A stretch of DNA of 62,574 nt from Mycobacterium sp. 1164985.4 (lineage in GTDB: Bacteria; Actinomycetota; Actinomycetes; Mycobacteriales; Mycobacteriaceae): NCBI RefSeq assembly GCF_001668575.1, contig NZ_LZMD01000104.1:1-62574 (forward strand), written 5' to 3'. The position numbers were made by a program, and so were the translations under genes. The notes under the pieces were generated by a model, which saw only the letters and a program-made list of their open reading frames with translations, searched no databases and had not been told where the DNA came from. Positions 50,963 through 59,379 of the stretch are shown here, in pieces. Each line of letters opens with the position of its first letter. Positions within the stretch are counted from its first letter, which is position 1.

Positions 50963-52447
50963 ATGAGCGACGTGCCGGAACTCGATGCGGCGGGACTTCC
51001 CGAGGAACTCAGCCCGCTCGACCAGATCCTGCACCGCGGCGAGGCGAATCCGCGCACCCGCTCGGGAATCATGACCGTCGAGATCCTCGACTGCGCGCCG
51101 GATTGGGACACATTCCGCGCGAAGTTCGAGGCGGCCTCGCGCAAGGTTCTGCGGTTGCGGCAGAAGGTGGTGATGCCGACGCTGCCGACCGTGGCACCCC
51201 GATGGGTCGTCGACCCCGACTTCAACCTCGACTTCCACCTGCGCCGGGTGCGTGCACCGCACCCGGGAAGCTTCCGTCAGGTGCTCGACTTCGCCGAGGT
51301 CGCCGCGCAGTCCCCGCTCGACATCTCCCGGCCGTTGTGGACCGCGACGCTCGTGGAGGGACTCGCCGACGACCGGGCCGCGATGGTGGTGCACCTGAGC
51401 CACGCGGTCACCGACGGCGTCGGCGGAGTCGAGATGTTCGCCAATCTCTATGACCTCGAGCGGAACCCGGAGCCGGCGCCGCTCCCGCCGCTTCCCATCC
51501 CGCAGGACCTGTCGCCCAACGACCTGATGCGTCAAGGCTTCTTCCGGTTGCCGGGCACGATCGCGGGCCGCATGCGCGGGGCGTTGTTCGGCGCCGCACA
51601 CGTTGCGACCGAGGTCATCCGCGACCCGATCTCGCGGCTTGGCAGCGCTGTCGAGTACGCCATGTCGGGTGCGCGCGTGATGGGTCCGGTCGCCGACCCG
51701 TCGCCGCTGCTGCGGCGACGGAGCTTGTCGTCGCGCAGCGAGGCCATCGACATCGAGTTCGGCGTCTTGCACCGCGCCGCCAAGGCCGCCGGGGGTTCGA
51801 TCAACGACGCGTATCTGGCGGGTCTGTGTGGTGCGCTGCGGTTCTACCACGAGGCCAAGGGTGTGCCGATCGAGACGCTGCCGATGGCGGTACCGGTCAA
51901 CCTTCGGTCCGATGCCGATCCTGCGGGCGGAAACCGGTTCGCGGGCATCAATCTCGCCGCGCCGATCGGCCTGGCCGACCCCGAGGTTCGGATCCGCAAC
52001 ATCCGCTCGCAGATGACCACCAAGCGCGAGGAGCGGGCCATCGACATGGTCGGCGCCATCGCTCCGCTCGTGGGTCTGCTACCCGACACGGCCCTCGAGT
52101 CGATGGCCGGCTCGATCGTGAATTCCGACGTCCAGGCCAGCAACGTCCCGGTGTACGCCGGCGACACTTTCATCGCCGGCGCGAAAGTCCTTCGGCAGTA
52201 CGGCCTCGGGCCGCTGCCCGGGGTCGCGATGATGGTGGTGCTGATCTCGCGCTCGGGCTACTGCACGATCACCACCCGCTACGACCGGGCGGCGTTCACC
52301 GATCAGGAATTGTGGGCGCGTTGCCTGCTATCGGGTTTCGACGAGGTGCTCGCCCTAGGGGGTGACGGTCGCGCCGAACCAGCATCGTTCAGTGTCGATT
52401 CGGAACCCTCCACCGTCTCCTCACCCAATGGGAGTGCAGCGCGATGA
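50963..52447 (+). CDS. Wax ester synthase / diacylglycerol acyltransferase family protein (WS/DGAT)
   Basis: The protein has 494 residues. Landmarks of the family are PLDQILHRGE (the usual P-L-D at the start), HLSHAVTDGVGGVEM (about 148-162), NDAYLAGLCGALRFYHE, and AVPVNLRSDAD. The active-site motif HHxxxDG reads SHAVTDG, so the first His is Ser; the second, catalytic His is kept. It is expected to move an acyl group from acyl-CoA to diacylglycerol or another alcohol. CAGGAGG lies upstream. It heads an operon with the next two acyltransferase genes by 4-base overlaps. Confidence 0.87.
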   Translation: MSDVPELDAAGLPEELSPLDQILHRGEANPRTRSGIMTVEILDCAPDWDTFRAKFEAASRKVLRLRQKVVMPTLPTVAPRWVVDPDFNLDFHLRRVRAPHPGSFRQVLDFAEVAAQSPLDISRPLWTATLVEGLADDRAAMVVHLSHAVTDGVGGVEMFANLYDLERNPEPAPLPPLPIPQDLSPNDLMRQGFFRLPGTIAGRMRGALFGAAHVATEVIRDPISRLGSAVEYAMSGARVMGPVADPSPLLRRRSLSSRSEAIDIEFGVLHRAAKAAGGSINDAYLAGLCGALRFYHEAKGVPIETLPMAVPVNLRSDADPAGGNRFAGINLAAPIGLADPEVRIRNIRSQMTTKREERAIDMVGAIAPLVGLLPDTALESMAGSIVNSDVQASNVPVYAGDTFIAGAKVLRQYGLGPLPGVAMMVVLISRSGYCTITTRYDRAAFTDQELWARCLLSGFDEVLALGGDGRAEPASFSVDSEPSTVSSPNGSAAR

Positions 52448-54114
52448 CTTCGGCCAACGGTCAGCCTGCCCGGCGCAGCATGCGACTGCCGGGTTCGGTC
52501 GCCGAGATCCAAGCCGGCCCGCAAGGCCCCGAGATCGGCGCGTTCTTCGATCTCGACGGCACGCTGGTGGCCGGCTTCACCGGTGTGGTGATGACGCAAG
52601 ATCGGTTTCGGCGCCGCCAGATGTCGATGGGCGAGTTCATCGGCATGGTGCAGGCCGGGCTGAACCACCAGTTGGGCCGTTCGGAGTTCGAGGATCTGAT
52701 CGGCAAGGGTGCGCGCATGCTGCGCGGCAACTCGCTCGAGGACATCGACGAGCTCGCGGAGCGGTTGTTCGTCCAGAAGATCGTCGGCCGTATCTATCCC
52801 GAGATGCGGGAGTTGGTGCGCGCGCACATGGCTCGCGGCCACACCGTCGTCCTCAGCTCGTCGGCGCTGACGGTCCAGGTCGAACCCGTCGCGCGGTTTC
52901 TCGGCATCGAGAACGTGTTGAGCAACAAGTTCGAGCTCGACGAGAACGGCTTGCTCACTGGCGAGGTGACGCGCCCGATCATCTGGGGGCCCGGCAAGGC
53001 AAGGGCCGTGCAGAAGTTCGCCGCCGAGCACGGCGTCGACTTGTCGAAGAGTTACTTCTACGCCGATGGTGACGAGGATGTCGCGCTGATGTACCTGGTG
53101 GGTAATCCGCGCCCGACGAATCCGGGTGGCAAGCTCGCCGCCGTAGCCGCCAAGCGGGGTTGGCCGGTGCTGCGGTTCACCAGCCGCAGTGGCGCGAGCC
53201 CGGTTTCGCAACTGCGCACCGCGGCGGGGATCGCGACCATGGCGCCGATCGCCGCTGGGGCGCTTGGCCTGGGGCTCTTGACGCGCAGCAAGCGCAACGG
53301 CGTCAACTTCTTCACCGCGGCGTTCGGCCGGTCGCTGATGAGCACCATCGGCATCGACGTCCAGGTGATCGGCAGAGACAACCTGACGAAGAAGCGTCCC
53401 GCGGTGTTCCTCTTCAACCACCGTAATCAAGCCGACCCGTTGATCGCCGGCCATCTGGTGGACACCGATTTCACGTCGGTGGGCAAAAAGGAACTGGAGA
53501 AGGACCCGATCGTCGGCACCCTGGGCAAGATCATGGACGCCGCGTTCATCGACCGCGAGGATCCGCAGAAAGCGGTCGAGGGGCTCAAGAAGGTCGAGGA
53601 GCTCGCACGCAAGGGGCTCTCGATCCTGATCGCCCCGGAAGGTACGCGGCTGGACACGACCGAGGTGGGTCCGTTCAAGAAGGGTCCGTTCCGGATCGCG
53701 ATGTCCGCGGGAATCCCGCTGGTGCCCATCGTGATCCGCAACGCGGAAGTGATCGCCGCGCGCGATTCGAGCACCTTCAACCGGGGTACCGTCGATGTCG
53801 TCGTCTATCCGCCGATCCCCATCGACGGCTGGACCCACGACAACATCGACGAGCGCATCGCCCAGGTGCGCCAGCTCTACCTCGACACCCTGGCCGACTG
53901 GCCGCACGACGAGTCGGATCTCGACGAGCTCTACTCCCGCAACATCCCGGCGCACAAGAAGCCATCGGCCAAGAAGTCCGCGGCGAAGAAAAGCGCGAAG
54001 AAAGCGACTAAGTCCGCGACCAAATCGGCGGCCAAGTCGGCGACGAAGTCCGTGGCTACGGCGCCGGCGAGCAAGAAGTCCGCACCGGGATCCGCGGGGA
54101 AGGGGCGTCCGTGA
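52444..54114 (+). CDS. plsC: HAD phosphatase fused to 1-acylglycerol-3-phosphate acyltransferase (PlsC-like)
   Basis: The protein has 556 residues with two catalytic domains. The N-terminal HAD-IB (SerB-like) domain (about 28-260) has FFDLDGTL and FYADGDEDVALMYLVGNPRP. The acyltransferase domain (about 295-500) has FNHRNQADPL (His-x4-Asp) and IAPEGTRLDTT. The order fits making phosphatidate and perhaps removing phosphate to diacylglycerol, though the HAD substrate is unproven. The C-terminal 50 or so residues are a Lys/Ala/Ser repeat (KKSAKKATKSATKSAAKSAT), like a histone H1 tail. It overlaps both neighbours by four bases. Confidence 0.9.
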   Translation: MTSANGQPARRSMRLPGSVAEIQAGPQGPEIGAFFDLDGTLVAGFTGVVMTQDRFRRRQMSMGEFIGMVQAGLNHQLGRSEFEDLIGKGARMLRGNSLEDIDELAERLFVQKIVGRIYPEMRELVRAHMARGHTVVLSSSALTVQVEPVARFLGIENVLSNKFELDENGLLTGEVTRPIIWGPGKARAVQKFAAEHGVDLSKSYFYADGDEDVALMYLVGNPRPTNPGGKLAAVAAKRGWPVLRFTSRSGASPVSQLRTAAGIATMAPIAAGALGLGLLTRSKRNGVNFFTAAFGRSLMSTIGIDVQVIGRDNLTKKRPAVFLFNHRNQADPLIAGHLVDTDFTSVGKKELEKDPIVGTLGKIMDAAFIDREDPQKAVEGLKKVEELARKGLSILIAPEGTRLDTTEVGPFKKGPFRIAMSAGIPLVPIVIRNAEVIAARDSSTFNRGTVDVVVYPPIPIDGWTHDNIDERIAQVRQLYLDTLADWPHDESDLDELYSRNIPAHKKPSAKKSAAKKSAKKATKSATKSAAKSATKSVATAPASKKSAPGSAGKGRP

Positions 54115-56456
54115 AGCCGTCCGTCGACGAGTACACCCCCTTTTCGCCGACCGGCGACGCCCTGGTGCTGGCGTCGGCTTCCTCCGCCGCCGAACGCGAT
54201 CTGCTCGACGACTGGCTGCAGCGTCAGCGGCGCGAGCATCCCGAGGCCAAGATCGATGTGCTGCTGCTTCCGGACGACGACCCGCCGGCCGCCGTGCTGG
54301 CGTCTCTCGTGTCCGAACTCGAAGCGGGAGAAGATCGTTCCGTCGTGCCGGTGCGGGTGTTCTGGGTGCCCGGCGGCCTGCCCACCCGATCCAAAGTGGT
54401 GGCGGTGATCTCCGGCCGCGACACCTACCGCCCGCCCGAGATCCTGCAGCGCCGAATCCTGCGCCGCGACCGCTCACGCGCCCGCGTGGTCGCCGGCGAA
54501 CCGGCGAAGGTCTCCGAGCTGCGGCAGCAGTGGGCCGACACCACCGTCGCCGAAAATCCGCGCGAGTTCGCGCGTTTCGTCATCCGCCGCGCGATCCTGG
54601 CGATCGAACGCGTCGAACTGCGGCTGCTGGGGCCCGAGTACAAGTCACCGCGGTTGATCAAGCCGGAGTTGTTGGCGTCGGCACGGTTTCGCGAGGGTCT
54701 GGAGAAGATTCCGGGCGCGAACCTGGAGACCGCGGGTGAGATGCTCGACGAGCTGTCCACCGGGTGGAGCCGGTTCTCGGTCGATCTGATCCCGACGCTG
54801 GGGCGCGCGATCTTCAGCCGCGGCTTCGACCCGAACATCGACTACGACCGCGCTGAGGTCGAGTCGATGCGCCGCAACCTGGAGAACCATCCGGCCGTGC
54901 TGTTGTTCTCGCACCGGTCGTATCTCGACGGCGTGATCGTCCCGGTCGCGATGCAGGAGAACCGGTTGCCGCCGGTGCACACCTTCGCGGGTATCAACTT
55001 GTCGTTCGGCTTCATGGGGCCGTTGATGCGTCATTCGGGCGTGATCTTCCTGCGCCGCAAGCTCGACGACCCGCTCTACAAGTATGTGCTGCGTCAATTC
55101 GTCGGCTACATCGTCGAGAAGCGGTTCAACCTCAGCTGGTCGATCGAGGGCACCCGGTCGCGGACCGGAAAGATGTTGCCGCCCAAACTCGGTCTGCTCG
55201 CGTATGTGGCCGACGCATATCTCGACGGGCGCAGCGAGGACATCCTGCTGCAGCCGGTGTCGATCAGCTTCGACCAGCTGCACGAGACGTCCGAGTACGC
55301 TGCGTACGCGCGCGGCGGGGAGAAGACGCCCGAGAGCCTGTCGTGGATGTACAACTTCATCAAGGCGCAGGGCGAGCGCAACTACGGCAAGATCTACGTC
55401 CGCTTCCCAGAGGCCGTGTCCATGCGGGAGTACCTCGGTGTGCCGCACGGACCGATGACCACCGACGAGGACGCCAAACGGCTTGCGCTGCAGAAGATGG
55501 CGTTCGAGGTGTCGTGGCGGATCCTGCGGGCCACCCCGGTCAACGCCTCGGCGCTGGTGTCGGCGCTGCTGCTGACCACACGGGGAATCGCGTTGACCCT
55601 GGACCAGATTCACCACACGCTGCAGCCGTCGCTGGATTATCTGGAGCGCAAGCAGACCCCGATGACCAACAGCGCGTTGCGGTTACGCACTTCCGAGGGT
55701 GTGCGGGCCGCGCTCGACGCGCTGTCCAACCGGCACCCCGTCACCTGCGTCGAGGGTGGACGTGAGCCCGTGTGGCGGATCGCGCCCGAGGACGAGCACG
55801 AGGCGGCGTTCTACCGCAACACGCTGATCGACGCGTTCCTGGAGACGTCGTTGGTCGAGCTGGCCCTCGTCCATGCCGGCCGAGCCGAAGGCGACCGGCT
55901 CGAGGCGTTCTGGTCGCAGGTGATGCGGTTGCGCGATCTGCTGAAGTTCGATTTCTACTTCGCCGACTCCGCGGCGTTCCGTGAGCACGTCGCCGAGGAG
56001 CTGTCGTGGCAGCAGGGCTGGGAGGATCAGGTCTCGGCGGGGGAGGGGCAGGTCGGGGAACTGCTGCGAACCAAGTCGCCGCTGTTGGCGGGCGCAATGC
56101 TGCGCCCGTTCTTCGAGGCGTATGCGATCGTCGCCGACGCGTTGCTCGACGCGCCGGAAGAGATCGACGAGAAGGACCTGACCAAGAAGGCGCTCGGGTT
56201 GGGCAATCAGTACGTCGCGCAGAGCCGGGTGCGCAGCAACGAGTCGGTGTCGGCGCTGCTGTTCGCGACCGCGCGTCAGGTCGCCGCCGACCAGCACCTC
56301 CTCGAACCCGCGGCCGATCTCCGCGAGAGGCGTGCCGCGTTCCGAGAAGAGCTGCGCGGCATCCTGCGCCATATGGACATGGTCGAGCGGATCGCCCGCG
56401 AACAGTTCGTCGCCCGCGAGATCGCGCTTCGGGCGCAGCGTCGCGAGCCGGCCTGA
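54111..56456 (+). CDS. plsB2: Glycerol-3-phosphate 1-O-acyltransferase
   Basis: The protein has 781 residues, the usual length of PlsB. The four acyltransferase blocks are LFSHRSYLDGVIVPV (about 264-278), then GVIFLRRKLDDPLYKYV, SWSIEGTRSRTGKMLPPKLG and LQPVSISFDQL. It makes lysophosphatidate, the substrate of the PlsC domain upstream. It is the third gene of the overlapping operon and begins with a GTG. Confidence 0.93.
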   Translation: MKPSVDEYTPFSPTGDALVLASASSAAERDLLDDWLQRQRREHPEAKIDVLLLPDDDPPAAVLASLVSELEAGEDRSVVPVRVFWVPGGLPTRSKVVAVISGRDTYRPPEILQRRILRRDRSRARVVAGEPAKVSELRQQWADTTVAENPREFARFVIRRAILAIERVELRLLGPEYKSPRLIKPELLASARFREGLEKIPGANLETAGEMLDELSTGWSRFSVDLIPTLGRAIFSRGFDPNIDYDRAEVESMRRNLENHPAVLLFSHRSYLDGVIVPVAMQENRLPPVHTFAGINLSFGFMGPLMRHSGVIFLRRKLDDPLYKYVLRQFVGYIVEKRFNLSWSIEGTRSRTGKMLPPKLGLLAYVADAYLDGRSEDILLQPVSISFDQLHETSEYAAYARGGEKTPESLSWMYNFIKAQGERNYGKIYVRFPEAVSMREYLGVPHGPMTTDEDAKRLALQKMAFEVSWRILRATPVNASALVSALLLTTRGIALTLDQIHHTLQPSLDYLERKQTPMTNSALRLRTSEGVRAALDALSNRHPVTCVEGGREPVWRIAPEDEHEAAFYRNTLIDAFLETSLVELALVHAGRAEGDRLEAFWSQVMRLRDLLKFDFYFADSAAFREHVAEELSWQQGWEDQVSAGEGQVGELLRTKSPLLAGAMLRPFFEAYAIVADALLDAPEEIDEKDLTKKALGLGNQYVAQSRVRSNESVSALLFATARQVAADQHLLEPAADLRERRAAFREELRGILRHMDMVERIAREQFVAREIALRAQRREPA

Positions 56457-56550
56457 TCCGCCGGCCGCGCGCTCGGTTCCGTACGGCACGGGAACGGTCC
56501 GTACCCAACTGTGCTGTGGGCAACAGACCCGCGCGCCATACGCTGGGGGG

Positions 56551-58548
56551 ATGACGACGACGGCATCGAGCGTGCGCACCAGCGCGGTGTGGCCGGTGCT
56601 CGTCGGGGTGGCGGTGCTGGCCGGTGTGGTGGCCGCCGGCATCGGCGCGCTGTCGCTGGCAGACGCGCTGAGCGCGACCGGGCTGCCGGATCCCGGCCCA
56701 CTCACCACCTACGGCCTGCCCTTCGTCCGGGCCGCGGGCGAGATCGCGGCCGTCATCGCCGTCGGATCCTTCCTGTTCGCCGCGTTCCTCACACCGCCCC
56801 AACCCAACGGCGTGCTCGACGCCGGCGGCTACCGCGCGCTGCGCCTGGGCACCGGCGCGTCGGCGGTGTGGACGATGTGCGCGGCGCTGATGGTCCCGCT
56901 GACGGTGTCCGACGTCTCGGGCCAGCCGCTGAACAAGATCCTCGACCCAGTGGCCGTATGGTCGGCGGCCAGCCTCGTCGACACGGCCAGCGCATGGCGG
57001 TGGACGGCGTTCATCGCCGCGGCCGTCACGGTGGCCAGCCTTCCGGTGCTGCGCTGGTCGTGGACGCCGATCCTGCTCGCAGGGGCCCTCACCACGCTGA
57101 TCCCGCTGGGCCTGGCCGGACATTCCTCGACCGGCGGCGCCCACGACGTCGCCACCAACAGCCTGCTGTTCCATCTCGGGGCCGCGGCGCTGTGGGCCGG
57201 CGGACTGCTCGCCCTGCTCGTGCACGCGATGCGCCGCGGCAAGCACGCCGACCTCGCCGCGCGTCGCTTCTCGGCGCTGGCGCTGTGGTGCTTTGTCGTG
57301 ATGGCCGTCAGCGGCGTGATCAACGCGCTGGTGCGGGTCGAGCCGGCCGACCTGGTGTCCACCGAATACGGCTGGTTGATCGTCGCCAAGATCTGCGCGC
57401 TGATCTCGCTGGCGGCGATCGGCTGGTGGCAACGTCGTTCGGCGGTGTCCGCGCTGCGGGCCGACCCGGATGCGCGGGGGCCGTTGGTGCGGCTGGCACT
57501 GCTCGAGGCGGCGCTGTTCGGAGCGACGTTCGGCATCGCGGTCGGACTCGGTCGCACGCCTCCGCCGCCGCCGGCCGGGCAACCCAGCCCCGTGGAGGTG
57601 GCGATCGGGTACGACCTCGCCGGCCCGCCCACTTTCGAGCGGATCGTGCTCGACTGGCGTTTCGATCTGATCTTCGGCACCGCCGCGATCGTCCTTGCGG
57701 TGGTGTACCTGCTCGGTGTGCGGCGGCTGCGCCGCCGAGGCGACGCGTGGCCGGTCGGCCGGACGGTGGGCTGGCTGTGCGGGTGCGCGGCGCTGTTGTT
57801 CGCGACGTCGTCGGGGCTGGGCCGCTATATGCCTGCCATGTTCTCGATGCACATGATCGCGCACATGGTGCTGTCGATGCTGGTGCCGATCCTGTTGGTG
57901 CTCGGTGCACCGGTGACGCTGGCCCTGCGCGCGCTGCCGGCCGCGGGTCGCGGAGATCCACCGGGACCGAGGGAGTGGCTGCTGGCCGCCCTGCACTCGA
58001 AGGTTTCGAAGTTCTTGACCCAGCCAATCGTGGCGACGGTCATCTTCGTGGCCGGTTTCTACGGGCTGTACTTCGGCGGACTTTTCGACGCCGCTGTCGA
58101 CAAGCACGGCGCCCACGTGCTGATGAACGTGCACTTCCTGCTCAGCGGATACCTCTTCTACTGGGTGACCATCGGGGTCGATCCGGCCCCGCGCCAGATT
58201 CCTCAGCTCGGCAAGCTCGGGATGGTGTTCGCGTCGCTGCCACTGCACGCCTTCTTCGGTGTCGTGCTGATGGGCACCAAGACCGTGATGGGTGAGCCGT
58301 TCTACCGGTCGCTGCAGTTGAGCTGGCACACCGACCTGCTCGCCGACCAACGCACCGGCGGCGGAATCGCCTGGGCGGCGGGCGAGGTGCCCCTCGTGCT
58401 GGTGATGCTCGCGCTGCTGATCCAGTGGTCGCGGAGCGACCGGCGCATGGCGAAGCGGCTCGACAGGGCGGCCGACCGCGACGATGACGCGGACCTTGCC
58501 GCCTACAACGCGATGCTGGCCGAACTGGCCCGCCGCGACGCCCAGTAG
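56551..58548 (+). CDS. CopD-CtaG (copper resistance D / cytochrome c oxidase assembly) fusion membrane protein
   Basis: The protein has 665 residues and about 14-15 membrane helices. The N-terminal half is CopD-like, with GHSSTGGAHDVATNSLLFHLG and ALWAGGLLALLVHA carrying conserved His. The C-terminal half is of the CtaG/Caa3 type: MFSMHMIAHMVLSMLVPILL, HFLLSGYLFYWVTIGVDPAP and HAFFGVVLMG. The rows of His and Met suggest copper handling for cytochrome oxidase. The cytoplasmic C-terminus is charged. A run of G touches the ATG, and no typical spaced ribosome site is seen. Confidence 0.85.
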   Translation: MTTTASSVRTSAVWPVLVGVAVLAGVVAAGIGALSLADALSATGLPDPGPLTTYGLPFVRAAGEIAAVIAVGSFLFAAFLTPPQPNGVLDAGGYRALRLGTGASAVWTMCAALMVPLTVSDVSGQPLNKILDPVAVWSAASLVDTASAWRWTAFIAAAVTVASLPVLRWSWTPILLAGALTTLIPLGLAGHSSTGGAHDVATNSLLFHLGAAALWAGGLLALLVHAMRRGKHADLAARRFSALALWCFVVMAVSGVINALVRVEPADLVSTEYGWLIVAKICALISLAAIGWWQRRSAVSALRADPDARGPLVRLALLEAALFGATFGIAVGLGRTPPPPPAGQPSPVEVAIGYDLAGPPTFERIVLDWRFDLIFGTAAIVLAVVYLLGVRRLRRRGDAWPVGRTVGWLCGCAALLFATSSGLGRYMPAMFSMHMIAHMVLSMLVPILLVLGAPVTLALRALPAAGRGDPPGPREWLLAALHSKVSKFLTQPIVATVIFVAGFYGLYFGGLFDAAVDKHGAHVLMNVHFLLSGYLFYWVTIGVDPAPRQIPQLGKLGMVFASLPLHAFFGVVLMGTKTVMGEPFYRSLQLSWHTDLLADQRTGGGIAWAAGEVPLVLVMLALLIQWSRSDRRMAKRLDRAADRDDDADLAAYNAMLAELARRDAQ

Positions 58549-58570
58549 CCGGGCGCTCGCGGGTCGGTAT

Positions 58571-58633
58571 CGCCGATTTCTGCCGGAGGGCTGCGTTTTC
58601 GCGGACGCCGCGACCCTGGTGCAGAAATCGGCG
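58571..58633. repeat. Inverted repeat with 13-base arms in the gap before ssb
   Basis: CGCCGATTTCTGC (58571-58583) and GCAGAAATCGGCG (58621-58633) are perfect complements separated by 37 bases. It starts 22 bases after the CopD-CtaG gene. A near-tandem repeat of TCATCCCCAACGCC follows (58649-58662 and 58667-58680). No T-run is present. It could be a REP-like repeat or a transcript-end structure. Confidence 0.55.
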
Positions 58634-58798
58634 CGACACCAGCGCGCGTCATCCCCAACGCCGGGTTCATCCCCAACGCCTGCCCGCGACGCCCGCTGGC
58701 CCGAGTTCGCTGTCGGCCCAGCGGCGCTCAATGACGGTGTCACCGACGCGCCACCGGGCCGTCGGCAGGGAAACGCAAGGAATCAAGAGGAGACCGTC

Positions 58799-59257
58799 AT
58801 GTTCGAGACACCGTTCACCATCGTCGGCAACATCGTCACCGACCCGATCCACCGGCGGGTGGGGGATCAGGAGATGGTCCGGTTCCGCGTCGCTAGCAAC
58901 TCGCGCCGCCGCACGGCCGAAGGAACATGGGAGCCGGGCAATTCGTTGTTCGTCACGGTGAACTGCTGGGGGAGGGTGGTCGCCGGGCCCAGCGCAGCGC
59001 TGGTCAAGGGCGACCCCGTCATCGTCGTCGGACACGTCTACACGAGCGAGTACGACGACCGCGACGGCAACCGGCGCTCGTCGGTCGAGGTGCGAGCCAC
59101 GTCCGTCGGCCCGGACCTGGCCCGCTGCTCGGCGAAGATCGACCGGGCCCGGCAACAGACCGAACAGCGGATCACCGACCCCGATGACCAATCAGAAGAC
59201 ACCGGTGACGATGACGACGCGGAGCAGCCCGACACGGCGCTGCCCCTGACCGCGTAG
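58799..59257 (+). CDS. Single-stranded DNA-binding protein (second, SsbB-like)
   Basis: The protein has 152 residues. An OB-fold SSB domain (about 1-110) has FTIVGNIVTDPIHRR, VRFRVASNSRR and LFVTVNCWGR. The tail is acidic (DPDDQSEDTGDDDDAEQ) but ends in ALPLTA and not in the D-D-x-I-P-F tip with which housekeeping SSB recruits repair enzymes. It corresponds to Rv2478c rather than to the main ssb. GAGGAG precedes the ATG. Confidence 0.88.
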   Translation: MFETPFTIVGNIVTDPIHRRVGDQEMVRFRVASNSRRRTAEGTWEPGNSLFVTVNCWGRVVAGPSAALVKGDPVIVVGHVYTSEYDDRDGNRRSSVEVRATSVGPDLARCSAKIDRARQQTEQRITDPDDQSEDTGDDDDAEQPDTALPLTA

Positions 59258-59270
59258 CGAAAAGCCGCCG

Positions 59271-59307
59271 CCGGCGCAGGAACGAGTAGCTCACTCGGCT
59301 GCGCCGG
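59271..59307. promoter_or_regulatory. Nested hairpin between ssb and ettA
   Basis: CCGGCGCAG and CTGCGCCGG (59271-59279, 59299-59307) form a perfect 9-base stem. Inside it CGAGT and ACTCG (59283-59287, 59293-59297) form a second stem with a 5-base loop. It starts 14 bases after the ssb stop and has no T-run. It may end ssb transcripts or be part of the ettA leader. Confidence 0.5.
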
Positions 59308-59379
59308 TGGGGCCACGCCTACGATGGTCCGCGAGCATCACCCCGAGAGATTCGCGAGTTTCGAAAGGCTTACCACGGC

